The position numbers and the translations under genes were made by a program. This document shows positions 8,220 to 15,892 of a DNA stretch of 64,000 nucleotides, piece by piece. Source of the stretch: Rhodospirillales bacterium (GTDB lineage: Bacteria; Pseudomonadota; Alphaproteobacteria; Rhodospirillales; Casp-alpha2); contig JAEPQO010000002.1 in assembly GCA_017640505.1 (NCBI GenBank), positions 434,001 through 498,000 on the forward strand. Direction: 5' to 3'. Every line of letters begins with the position of its first letter. Position 1 is the first letter of the stretch. The notes under the pieces are model-generated. The model searched no databases. It was not told where the DNA came from and was given only the letters and a program-made list of their open reading frames with translations.

Positions 8220-9212
8220 TCAAATAAGTCCGGAAAGCGGTGACGACGGGTCGGCGTACATCTTTTTCGGCATGCGGCCCGCGAGATAGGCCTGTCGGCC
8301 CGCGATGACCGCGTGCTTCATGGCCTTCGCCATCAGGATCGGGTCCCCGGCTTCGGCGATGGCGGTATTCATGAGCACGCCGTCACAGCCGAGTTCCATG
8401 GCAATCGCTGCGTCCGACGCCGTCCCCACACCCGCATCGACGATGACGGGTACCTCAGTCTGTTCAACAATGAGCCGGATGTTCACCGGGTTCTGGATGC
8501 CGAGCCCGGAGCCAATCGGTGCGCCGAGGGGCATGATCGCAACCGCCCCCGCTTCCTCGACCCGTTTGCAGAGGATCGGATCGTCCGAACAATAAGCCAT
8601 CACCTTGAAGCCCTCTTCCGTCAGCTTGGCCGTGGCCTCGATGGTTTCCGGCATCATCGGGTAAAGCGTCCGCGTTTCGCCCAGGATTTCCAACTTCACC
8701 AGGTCCCAGCCGCCGGCTTCGCGGGCAAGGCGCAGCGTGCGGACGGCATCATCGGTGGTGAAGCAGCCGGCCGTGTTCGGCAGGTAGGTGTATTTTTTCG
8801 GATCGATGTAATCGACCAACATCGGCTGATCCGGATCCGTCAGGTTCACCCGGCGCACGGCTACCGTGATCATATCGATATCGGCGGCGACACAGGCTTT
8901 GTGGTTGATCTCGTAGTCGGCGTACTTGCCGGTGCCGATGATCAGGCGGGACTTGAACGAACGTCCCGCGATCACCAGCGGATCGTCTTCATCAACGCCG
9001 ACACCGTCAGGTGCACCGCCGCCGATGAAATGGACGATCTCAAGCTTGTCGCCATCGCCGACCATCGTCTCCACGTAAGTGGATTTCGGTACGATCTCGA
9101 GATTCCGTTCCACCGCGACTTTCGACGGATCGAGGCCGATTTCCCTAAGCAGGCCGTCAACGCTGGTGTTCGAGCCGATCTCGCGGGTTTCGCCGTTGAT
9201 GGTGATATTCAT
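8220..9212 (-). CDS. thiSG: ThiS-ThiG fusion: sulfur carrier and thiazole synthase
   Basis: The 330-residue protein joins two thiamine-synthesis components. Residues 1-66 are the ubiquitin-like sulfur carrier ThiS ([12 protein letters not shown] to EIVHFIGGG), with the Gly-Gly region at 64-66. After a short acidic linker, ThiG runs from about residue 77 ([19 protein letters not shown]) to the end, with DLVKLEIL carrying the Schiff-base lysine and [19 protein letters not shown] forming the phosphate-binding part of the TIM barrel. ThiG builds the thiazole phosphate from deoxyxylulose phosphate, dehydroglycine and ThiS-borne sulfur. ThiS normally needs a free C-terminal Gly, which this fusion buries (see findings). 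No thiF, thiO or thiE lies nearby. AGGAAAG precedes the ATG. Confidence 0.93.
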   Translation of the reverse strand: MNITINGETREIGSNTSVDGLLREIGLDPSKVAVERNLEIVPKSTYVETMVGDGDKLEIVHFIGGGAPDGVGVDEDDPLVIAGRSFKSRLIIGTGKYADYEINHKACVAADIDMITVAVRRVNLTDPDQPMLVDYIDPKKYTYLPNTAGCFTTDDAVRTLRLAREAGGWDLVKLEILGETRTLYPMMPETIEATAKLTEEGFKVMAYCSDDPILCKRVEEAGAVAIMPLGAPIGSGLGIQNPVNIRLIVEQTEVPVIVDAGVGTASDAAIAMELGCDGVLMNTAIAEAGDPILMAKAMKHAVIAGRQAYLAGRMPKKMYADPSSPLSGLI

Positions 9213-9245
9213 GTGTCTTTCCTATCGCGTCCCATGCGCCCTATG

Positions 9246-9274
9246 AGTATGGGACCGCACCGCCCCTTTTTCAA
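9246..9274 (-). promoter_or_regulatory. Putative sigma70-type promoter for thiSG
   Basis: On the minus strand TTGAAA (9269-9274) and CATACT (9246-9251) are separated by 17 bases. The predicted start lies about 27 bases upstream of the thiSG ATG, leaving no room for a TPP riboswitch, and none of its conserved sequence is visible in the 167-base interval to aroQ. Confidence 0.5.
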
Positions 9275-9379
9275 CGTGACAGCAGGGCGGAATTCATCCT
9301 GTTTCCCCGCCTGCCCGGCGTGATATAAAAATACCGAATCTCCTTGCCTTTCAAGGCTCGTAAGGACACGAAATAACCG

Positions 9380-9826
9380 ATGCCGAGTGCGATTTTGATA
9401 TTGAACGGGCCCAACCTGAATATGTTGGGAACCCGCGAGCCGGAGATTTACGGCTCGGAGACCCTGGCCGATATCGAATCCAGGTGTCATGCGCGTGCAG
9501 AAGCACTCGGCGTGAGCGTCGACTTCCGTCAGTCCAACATCGAAGGTGAGCTGGTCGGATGGATTCAGGAAGCACGCGGCGCGGCATCGGGGGTCATCAT
9601 CAATGCGGCGGCATATACGCATACCTCTGTGGCGCTGCTCGATGCGCTCAATGCCTGCGATATGCCGATTGTCGAGGTTCACCTATCGAATATTCACCAG
9701 CGGGAATCGTTCCGCCACAAATCCTATATCGCCCGCGCCGCGGACGGTATGATTTGCGGATTAGGCTCGTTGGGTTACGAATTGGCACTGGAAGCCGTCG
9801 CGAAACGGCTGAACGAGGGAAAGTGA
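9380..9826 (+). CDS. aroQ: 3-dehydroquinate dehydratase, type II
   Basis: This 148-residue enzyme converts 3-dehydroquinate to 3-dehydroshikimate in the shikimate pathway. It matches the type II dodecameric family throughout: [18 protein letters not shown] with catalytic Tyr24, the flexible lid just before it, [15 protein letters not shown] with the substrate-contacting Asn and His, and [17 protein letters not shown]. Length is typical (about 145-150). AAGGA precedes the start by 11 bases. It is the first gene of aroQ-accB-accC-aat; accB starts three bases after its stop. Confidence 0.96.
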   Translation: MPSAILILNGPNLNMLGTREPEIYGSETLADIESRCHARAEALGVSVDFRQSNIEGELVGWIQEARGAASGVIINAAAYTHTSVALLDALNACDMPIVEVHLSNIHQRESFRHKSYIARAADGMICGLGSLGYELALEAVAKRLNEGK

Positions 9827-9829
9827 AGC

Positions 9830-10297
9830 ATGGCTAAGGAACCGAAGTCCGGCTTGAAGGTCGACGAAGACCTGATCAGAAAACTGGCCGGATTGCTGGA
9901 CGAAACAGGTCTCGGCGAAATCGAGATCGAGGAAGGCGACAGCAAGATTCGCGTGGCGCGCGGCGGCACGAGTGTCGTTGCGTCTGCACCGGCGCCGATG
10001 GCGGCCGCGCCCGCCGCTGCACCGGCCGCTGCAGCGCCGGGCGGCGACGATTATTCGAGCCACCCGGGTGCGGTAACGTCGCCCATGGTCGGCGTCTGCT
10101 ATCTGTCCCCGGATCCGAAGAGCGAAGCGTTCTGCAGCGAGGGCGATACCGTCAAGGAAGGCGATACGCTGCTGCTGATCGAGGCGATGAAGGTTTTCAA
10201 TCCCATCACTGCGACCAAGTCGGGCACGGTCAAACGCATCCTGGTCAGCGATGGCACGCCGGTCGAATACGGTGAGCCGCTGGTCATCATCGAGTGA
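9830..10297 (+). CDS. accB: Biotin carboxyl carrier protein of acetyl-CoA carboxylase
   Basis: The 155-residue protein carries biotin between the carboxylase and transferase halves of acetyl-CoA carboxylase. An N-terminal helical part (1-45) is followed by a flexible Ala/Pro linker (about 50-70). The biotinyl domain then has SPMVGVCYLSPDP (the protruding thumb region) and EAMKV with the biotinylated Lys121, and it ends EPLVIIE. The start lies three bases beyond aroQ, and accC follows after 14 bases. The operon context confirms the acetyl-CoA carboxylase identity. Confidence 0.96.
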   Translation: MAKEPKSGLKVDEDLIRKLAGLLDETGLGEIEIEEGDSKIRVARGGTSVVASAPAPMAAAPAAAPAAAAPGGDDYSSHPGAVTSPMVGVCYLSPDPKSEAFCSEGDTVKEGDTLLLIEAMKVFNPITATKSGTVKRILVSDGTPVEYGEPLVIIE

Positions 10298-10311
10298 ACG
10301 GAAACGGCTGA

Positions 10312-11670
10312 ATGATCGAAAAAGTCCTCATCGCCAATCGCGGCGAAATTGCGCTTCGCATCATGCGGGCGTGCCGCGAAATGGGGATTCAGTCGGTGGC
10401 GGTACATTCGACCGCGGACGCCAATGCCATGCACGTCCGCCTTGCCGACGAAAGTGTCTGCATCGGGCCGCCCGCGGCCAAGGACAGCTATCTATCGACC
10501 GCCGCAATTCTGTCGGCGGCGTCGATCACCGGCGCGGATGCCATTCATCCGGGCTATGGTTTCCTGTCCGAGAACGCCGACTTCGCCGAAATGGTCGAGG
10601 AACACGGCATCAAGTTCATTGGTCCGACGGCGGACCATATCCGTCTGATGGGCGACAAAATCACCGCCAAGCAGGCAGCCCGGGATTCTGGAATCCCCTG
10701 CGTGCCGGGTTCGGACGGTGAAGTCGTGGATTTCGAGCACGCCAAGAAGTGGGCGAATGAAATCGGCTATCCGGTGCTGATCAAGGCGGCTGCCGGTGGC
10801 GGCGGGCGCGGCATGAAGGTCGCGAAATCCGAGGCCGAACTGCACGACGCCTTTGACGTTGCCCGGAACGAGGCCGAAGCCGCGTTCGGCAATGGAGCGG
10901 TCTACATGGAACGCTACCTCGACCGCCCGCGCCATATCGAGGTTCAGGTGCTGGCCGACGAAGAAGGCAATGTCGTTCACTTGGGTGAACGCGACTGTTC
11001 GTTGCAGCGCCGCCACCAGAAGATCCTCGAAGAATCCCCCTCGCCCGCACTCAATTCAAGTGAACGCGCCGAAATCGGTAAGACGGTTGCCGACGCGGTC
11101 CGTAAGCTCGGCTATCGCTCCGCCGGCACGGTCGAGTTCCTGTATGAAAACGGCGAGTTTTTCTTTATCGAGATGAACACTCGGCTGCAGGTTGAACACC
11201 CGGTGACCGAAGCGGTGACCGGTCTCGACCTGGTGCGCGAGATGATTCGTGTCGCGTCGGGCCATCCGCTCGATTTCACGCAGGACGAAGTGCGCATGAA
11301 CGGCCATTCCATCGAATGCCGCATCAACGCCGAGGACCCGTTCACGTTCGCACCGTCGCCCGGTCCCGTGCACGAATACCATGCCCCCGGCGGGCTGGGC
11401 GTGCGCGTCGACAGCGGCCTTTATTCCGGATACAGCGTGCCGCCCAACTACGACAGCATGATCGCCAAGCTGATCGTACACGGCCGTAACCGGGGTGAAT
11501 GCCTGATGCGGCTCAGGCGCGCCCTGACGGAATTCGTCATCGACGGAATCAAGACGACGATCCCTCTGCACCAGGAACTAATTTTGAATGACGAGTTCAT
11601 CAACGGGGCGTACGATATTCACTGGCTCGAGGAATACCTGAAGGCACGCGAAGCCGATGGAGGAAAATGA
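10312..11670 (+). CDS. accC: Biotin carboxylase subunit of acetyl-CoA carboxylase
   Basis: The 452-residue ATP-grasp enzyme carboxylates biotin on AccB. It shows the N-terminal KVLIANRGEIALRI, the ATP-binding glycine-rich loop KAAAGGGGRGMKV (about 159-171), the ERDCSLQRRHQK segment, the metal/carboxylate-binding FIEMNTRLQVEHPVTE, and the C-terminal SMIAKLIVHG. Length matches the family. It shares four bases with aat (ATGA), so the two are translationally coupled. Confidence 0.97.
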   Translation: MIEKVLIANRGEIALRIMRACREMGIQSVAVHSTADANAMHVRLADESVCIGPPAAKDSYLSTAAILSAASITGADAIHPGYGFLSENADFAEMVEEHGIKFIGPTADHIRLMGDKITAKQAARDSGIPCVPGSDGEVVDFEHAKKWANEIGYPVLIKAAAGGGGRGMKVAKSEAELHDAFDVARNEAEAAFGNGAVYMERYLDRPRHIEVQVLADEEGNVVHLGERDCSLQRRHQKILEESPSPALNSSERAEIGKTVADAVRKLGYRSAGTVEFLYENGEFFFIEMNTRLQVEHPVTEAVTGLDLVREMIRVASGHPLDFTQDEVRMNGHSIECRINAEDPFTFAPSPGPVHEYHAPGGLGVRVDSGLYSGYSVPPNYDSMIAKLIVHGRNRGECLMRLRRALTEFVIDGIKTTIPLHQELILNDEFINGAYDIHWLEEYLKAREADGGK

Positions 11671-12347
11671 GTAACCGGAGTTCAGACGATTTCGAACTGA
11701 CCCCGGAGCTTTTGCTCAGGGCTTATACTGTCGGTGTCTTCCCGATGGCAGAAAGCCGCAACGCCACGACCATTTCCTGGATTGACCCCCGTAACCGCGG
11801 CGTGTTGCCGTTGGATCGGCTGCACATTTCCAAAAGCCTTCGGAAAACCGTCCGCAGAGGACCGTTCGAGGTCAGCTGCAATCGCGATTTTGCCACTGTC
11901 ATCGCCGAATGCGGCCGCCGCACGCCGGATCGGGGCGAAACCTGGATCAACCCGCAGATCGAACAGGCCGTCAACGAACTGCACCGGATGGGATATGCGC
12001 ACAGCGTCGAAGCCCGCCTGGACGGCAAGCTCGTCGGCGGTCTTTATGGCGTCGCACTCGGCGGTGTGTTTTTCGGCGAAAGCATGTTCTCGCGCGCGAC
12101 CGATGCATCGAAGGTTGCGCTAGTTCACCTCTGTGCACGGCTCCGGCTCGGCCGTTTCAAGTTACTGGATACCCAGTTCGTGACCGATCACCTGGAGAAG
12201 TTCGGGGCGATCGAAATCCCCGCCCGCGAATTCCTCAAAAAGCTGGAGGCGGCTCTGTCGGTGCATTGCCTGTTCCCGGCCGACATCGACCAGGAAACGC
12301 TCGGCAGCGAATTCGAGCGGATGTTTTCTGAACAAAGAGAAGATTAA
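11667..12347 (+). CDS. aat: Leucyl/phenylalanyl-tRNA--protein transferase
   Basis: The 226-residue enzyme attaches Leu or Phe to proteins with N-terminal Arg or Lys, creating N-degrons read by ClpS-ClpA; both of those genes are also in this window at 27.8-30.6 kb. Family motifs are LLLRAYTVGVFPMAE, the WIDPRNRGVLPLDRLHISKSL block, ETWINPQIEQAVNELHRMGYAHSVE (split here by eye), and the catalytic-core segment GGLYGVALGGVFFGESMFSR, followed by LLDTQFVTDHLEKFGA. Its ATG overlaps the accC stop. It converges on the Rieske gene, with 108 bases between them that hold only weak GC-rich hairpins. Confidence 0.95.
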   Translation: MSNRSSDDFELTPELLLRAYTVGVFPMAESRNATTISWIDPRNRGVLPLDRLHISKSLRKTVRRGPFEVSCNRDFATVIAECGRRTPDRGETWINPQIEQAVNELHRMGYAHSVEARLDGKLVGGLYGVALGGVFFGESMFSRATDASKVALVHLCARLRLGRFKLLDTQFVTDHLEKFGAIEIPAREFLKKLEAALSVHCLFPADIDQETLGSEFERMFSEQRED

Positions 12348-12455
12348 CGACATCTCCCGGCCAAAGAACCGGGCCCCATCCAGGAAGCATTTGAACGTGC
12401 CGGGTTTAGGTCCCGGACCGGACACAAGCCCCGACCGGGAAAGAACACGGGCTGC

Positions 12456-14051
12456 CTATCCTTCCCTCTTTACCATCTCAAGGGCCTGGCGCGCTGTTCT
12501 GAGTGGGTGTTTCCGCTTCAGCGGCGAATTCAGGAAGCGGTTGAGCGCGGCTGCCGCGGTACGGGTCCACACAGCATCGGGCTGCGCTTCGATTTCCTCC
12601 GCCATGGCATGGGAAAGCTTCAATATGTGCGCGGCGACGATGTATTCGAACTGCCCATGGTCGACGACACCGTCCCGCTGTTCACGGACGTACGCCAGCG
12701 GATCGTCGACGGACCAGGCGGTCGTATCCAGCGTCGTGTCGACATACTTGCCGTTCCGCCCCAGGAAGCAGCCGATCTGAAGTAATCCCGCGGGCCAGAG
12801 CGCCGGAAAGTCGCTGCAAACCCGGCGAACGGCGTTGGCGAACGTCAGGGCATGTGTAAAATCGAGCCATCCGACGTTGTCCTGAACCGGCCCCGTGGTC
12901 GCGAGGGAATAACCGAGATCCATGTGCAGCATCTGCCATGCAGCGGCGTCGACAAGTGCGTTGTAGACGCCGATATGGTCACCGCCGAAGCGGGAGATCT
13001 CGTGCAGTACGGGTGCGACGCCACTGGCGCGCAGGACATCGCTGTCGGGAACGCCCTCGCCCCCGGTCCATGCGTCCAACGCAGGCGCATAGGACTTGAA
13101 CTCGGGGATCAGGTCTTCACGCGTCGCATAGACGAGCGAGCGCACCAGCATCAGCAGTACAGGTTCCAACGTTTCGGGCCCGGCACCCGCCACGAATTCC
13201 CGCGATTTCAGCACATAGATCAGCGCGTGGCCGAAATCCTGATAATGCGCCAGCGCGGCGCGCGCGAGGCCTTCGTAGAAATCGTCGAAACCAAGCCCGT
13301 CCCTGAGTCCGCCGCGGACGAACGCAATCGCAGCCTCCTCGTTCTCACGCTCGATGGCGGCGACGAACGCATCCTGATCGTAGGGCCTAACGGACCGCGG
13401 ATACGGGAACGTTTTCTGGCGGCGTGTGTCCCACGCCAGGTAGGCGACAATCTCGGTAATACAGGTCAGCTGACGTGATGGATCGCCGGCGAACTGCCGA
13501 TAAAGCGCCAGCCAGTCGGCGGCGACGGCAATCGTGTGACTGGTGCCGTACTCGAACCTGTCGTAAGTCGCGTTGACCGCGGCGTGCACCGCCACCATCG
13601 GGTCTCCGCCCGCCTTCATGACCCGGGCGATTTCCCGCGCCATGCGGTCGTATTCGTGGTCGTCGAAGCTGTCCAGCAGGTCATGCAGCGCGGCGTCTAT
13701 AATGTCGGAGGCCGGCGGCGCCGACAGGTCGACGAGAATCTTGCCCCCCTCCTCGCGGACCGGATACCGCCTGAGGCGATCACCGCCGATCAGTGTTTCA
13801 CCCGATGAGAGATCGAATTTCCAGTTGTGCCAGTTGCATGTCAGGACGCAACCGTCGCTCAGCGTGCCCTCGGCCAGTGGATAGCCTTCATGCGGACAGC
13901 GGTTGTTGCAGGCGTAGATGTCACTGCCGCTCCGAAACACCGCGATCTGGCGCGAGCCATGTTTCACAACCCTCGGCGTCTCGCCTAGCTCGTCCGATGC
14001 CAGGACCTCGGTCCAGGCGAGGGCGTTATCCTTCTCGCTTATGCTGTCCAT
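12456..14051 (-). CDS. Rieske [2Fe-2S] protein with a large helical C-terminal region
   Basis: From the ATG at 14049-14051 the product is 531 residues; a longer frame to 14120 is possible, but no ribosome-binding site supports either well. Residues about 12-105 are a Rieske domain with the cluster motif CPH at 'NNRCPHEGYPLAEG' and CNWH at 'VLTCNWHNWKFD', so all four ligands (Cys, His, Cys, His) are present. The remaining 420 or so residues are predicted helical by eye and contain recurrent histidines (TSHTIAVAADW, LAHYQDFGHAL, FGGDHIGVYN, MLHMDLG, LDFTHALTFA, VAAHILKLSHAM). I recognise no catalytic domain there. There is no signal peptide. It lies 103 bases downstream of DUF2155 on the same strand. 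Confidence 0.8.
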   Translation of the reverse strand: MDSISEKDNALAWTEVLASDELGETPRVVKHGSRQIAVFRSGSDIYACNNRCPHEGYPLAEGTLSDGCVLTCNWHNWKFDLSSGETLIGGDRLRRYPVREEGGKILVDLSAPPASDIIDAALHDLLDSFDDHEYDRMAREIARVMKAGGDPMVAVHAAVNATYDRFEYGTSHTIAVAADWLALYRQFAGDPSRQLTCITEIVAYLAWDTRRQKTFPYPRSVRPYDQDAFVAAIERENEEAAIAFVRGGLRDGLGFDDFYEGLARAALAHYQDFGHALIYVLKSREFVAGAGPETLEPVLLMLVRSLVYATREDLIPEFKSYAPALDAWTGGEGVPDSDVLRASGVAPVLHEISRFGGDHIGVYNALVDAAAWQMLHMDLGYSLATTGPVQDNVGWLDFTHALTFANAVRRVCSDFPALWPAGLLQIGCFLGRNGKYVDTTLDTTAWSVDDPLAYVREQRDGVVDHGQFEYIVAAHILKLSHAMAEEIEAQPDAVWTRTAAAALNRFLNSPLKRKHPLRTARQALEMVKREG

Positions 14052-14154
14052 GTTTACATTCCGTCGATTTGAATCGCGAAACGTATTCTTGACTAATTTG
14101 ATCGGATATTTCGCCCACAAAATTGATGTGGGATTTCAGCCCATACATTCCGGC

Positions 14155-14544
14155 TTATTCGGACTGGATGCGTTCCTTACAGTCGAGCACCCAGACGTCA
14201 TAGACCGGGTGCTCAAGTGCGTTGAGTGCCGGGCTGGAGGCAAACATCCAGCCGGCAAAGGTCAGCACGGGTTGCTCGCCCGGACGCTGCTCCGCAACCT
14301 CCAGGAAGGCCGTGCTTTCCGGCGTTTCCTCGGGTGGACGTTTGTCGCAGTGATCAACGCGGATCAGCAGCGTCCCGAAACGGACCGTGGTGCCGACGCG
14401 GACATCGATCGTCCTGACCCGTGCCGTTACCTTGTCGAGGGTCTGTAGCACCGCGACCGCATGCGGCTCCGCGGCCGCAGGCATGCACACGGCCAAGACA
14501 AGCGCCGGCACGGTCAGCCACCGCCACGGTCTCATAAATCCCAT
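14155..14544 (-). CDS. DUF2155 domain protein, exported
   Basis: The product is 129 residues (126 from the second ATG at 14535). An N-terminal signal peptide spans about residues 5-26 (RPWRWLTVPALVLAVCMPAAAEP). The mature part, VLQTLDKVTARVRTIDVRVG through RVDHCDKRPPEETPESTAFLEV and FAGWMFASSPALNALEHPVYDVWVLDC, matches the alphaproteobacterial DUF2155 family. The two cysteines (HCDKRPPEE and WVLDC) may form a disulfide. The function is unknown; the family often neighbours Complex I accessory and envelope genes, as here. It follows the second MlaD gene by 23 bases. Confidence 0.85.
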   Translation of the reverse strand: MGFMRPWRWLTVPALVLAVCMPAAAEPHAVAVLQTLDKVTARVRTIDVRVGTTVRFGTLLIRVDHCDKRPPEETPESTAFLEVAEQRPGEQPVLTFAGWMFASSPALNALEHPVYDVWVLDCKERIQSE

Positions 14545-14567
14545 GACTTTCGGGACGGAAGGGAAAA

Positions 14568-15020
14568 TCAGCTGCCTCCACCCGTCGCGAGGAAGATGAT
14601 CTCGCCGACCTGATCCTCCAGCGACTTGAAGTCCTTGGTGCGGGTGATCTTGCCGCCCTCCGCCAGGTACTCCTTGGAGCCACCCGGCTGGATGCTGACG
14701 AACTTACCGCCGACGATTCCGCTGCTGCCGATGGCAGCGACGCTATCGGTCGGAATCTTCACCCCCTCGCGGATCGACATGGACACCACCGCATCGAACG
14801 TGCCGGCATCGAGATTGAGATCGTTGACAGTGCCGACCTTGATCCCGTTGATCCTGACGTCGCTGCCGCTGGTGAGACCGCCGACCTTGAAGAACGCCGC
14901 CGTCACGTCATAGCCGACGACGGCCCGGACCTGGGCGGTATTAAGCGCGAAAACCAGGAACGTGATGGCTGTCACCAGCACAACGGCACCCAATATTGTC
15001 TCGACTGCGTTCTTCTTCAT
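14568..15020 (-). CDS. MlaD-type MCE domain protein (copy 2)
   Basis: The 150-residue protein has an N-terminal anchor (ETILGAVVLVTAITFLVFALNTA, residues 7-29) and one MCE domain. The MCE domain runs from VTAAFFKVGGLTSGSDVRINGIKVGTV through IREGVKIPTDSVAAIGSSGIVGGKFVSI to a C-terminal helix, LEDQVGEIIFLATGGGS, which could form the pore helix. MlaD hexamers bridge the inner-membrane MlaFE transporter and the periplasm in phospholipid trafficking. No mlaF, mlaE, mlaB or mlaC is present here. An AGGAGA ribosome-binding site lies eight bases before the ATG. A closely related paralogue lies immediately upstream. Confidence 0.88.
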   Translation of the reverse strand: MKKNAVETILGAVVLVTAITFLVFALNTAQVRAVVGYDVTAAFFKVGGLTSGSDVRINGIKVGTVNDLNLDAGTFDAVVSMSIREGVKIPTDSVAAIGSSGIVGGKFVSIQPGGSKEYLAEGGKITRTKDFKSLEDQVGEIIFLATGGGS

Positions 15021-15062
15021 TTCAACGTCTCCTGGCGCGTTCGTCCAAGCTGTTGCCGGCGC

Positions 15063-15536
15063 TTACTGTTCGTTCTTTTGTTTGGCCCGGTTGGCCTTGC
15101 CTTCCGAGATGATCAGGTCGAGCAATTCCGAAACGATCACCGCATCCTGCGTGAAGGTTATAATGCTGCCATCCGTGAGCGGCGCTTCTTCGGCGCCCGG
15201 CTCCAATACGATGAACTTGGAGCCGAACAGGCCGTCCGTGTGAATGGCGGCCGAACTGTCCTTCGGAATCTTGATGTCGTCGCTTATCCAGAATGTCACG
15301 ACAGCGCGGAAATTCTCGTTCAGCCACATCTTCTCGACAGAGCCGATCCGGACACCCGAGAGATAGACGGGATCGCCCTCGACAAGGCCGTCGATCCGAT
15401 TGAAGCTGGCCGAAACGCGCGTGCCGTTGCCTTCGCCGGCAAGGTCGCCCTGCCCACCGTAAACGTAGATCATTACACCCAGGAAAACCGCGAAGACGAC
15501 CGCGCCGACCGAGATTTCCTTTACATCGGTGTTCAT
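15063..15536 (-). CDS. MlaD-type MCE domain protein (copy 1)
   Basis: The 157-residue protein has a transmembrane anchor (ISVGAVVFAVFLGVMIYVYGG, residues 8-28) and one MCE domain: RVSASFNRIDGLVEGDPVYL, VRIGSVEKMW, ISDDIKIPKDSSAAIHTDGL and SKFIVLEPG. A C-terminal helix, AVIVSELLDLIISEGKANRA, follows. It resembles the next gene in layout but is clearly diverged, so this is an old duplication. Its ATG overlaps the NDUFA12 gene stop (ATGA), indicating coupled translation. The role is probably periplasmic phospholipid handling; an alternative is that the two copies form one mixed hexamer. Confidence 0.87.
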   Translation of the reverse strand: MNTDVKEISVGAVVFAVFLGVMIYVYGGQGDLAGEGNGTRVSASFNRIDGLVEGDPVYLSGVRIGSVEKMWLNENFRAVVTFWISDDIKIPKDSSAAIHTDGLFGSKFIVLEPGAEEAPLTDGSIITFTQDAVIVSELLDLIISEGKANRAKQKNEQ

Positions 15537-15892
15537 TCGGGAGACCAGGCCTCGTAATCACCGGTGGCGTGCGCACGCTGGCCGCCACGGAAATCATGCC
15601 CCTTGGGGCGATACGCATTGATGGTACCGGTCATGTTCGGCTGGTGGGGTTTCTGCCACGAGCGCGATTTGGCAGCCATGTCCGTCAGCGGCTCCGGCGT
15701 CATGTGATGGAGCCAGGCATGCCATTCCGATGGCACGCTCGAGGCTTCGACCGGACCTTTAAACAGGACCCAACGGCGCAGACGGCCATGCAGCTTGGCG
15801 CCGTTCTTGGCTTCGAAATACCGATTGCCGAATTCGTCGGTGCCGACCTGCCGTCCGTTCAACCAAGTGTAGATAAGAGTGCCGATGCTCAT
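15533..15892 (-). CDS. NADH:ubiquinone oxidoreductase accessory subunit, NDUFA12 family
   Basis: The product is 119 residues from the internal ATG at 15892; the longer frame begins with an arginine-rich stretch (MRYCRRGARRRCRHN) absent from family members. The protein starts SIGTLIYTWLNGRQVGTDEFGNRYFE, the hallmark of NDUFA12 (B17.2), followed by RRWVLFKG, PSEWHAWLHH and the proline-rich WQKPHQPNMTGT ending. It is a supernumerary peripheral-arm subunit of respiratory Complex I in alphaproteobacteria and mitochondria. It is the first gene of the minus-strand group NDUFA12-MCE-MCE-DUF2155. Confidence 0.92.
   Translation of the reverse strand: MSIGTLIYTWLNGRQVGTDEFGNRYFEAKNGAKLHGRLRRWVLFKGPVEASSVPSEWHAWLHHMTPEPLTDMAAKSRSWQKPHQPNMTGTINAYRPKGHDFRGGQRAHATGDYEAWSPE

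Noticed and set aside
12348-12455. Terminator between aat and the Rieske gene
   Set aside because: There are several short cccgg/ccggg pairings but no stable stem with a T-tract.
14114-14132. Hairpin cccaca/tgtggg between DUF2155 and the Rieske gene as a terminator
   Set aside because: Only six base pairs and no T-run on either strand.
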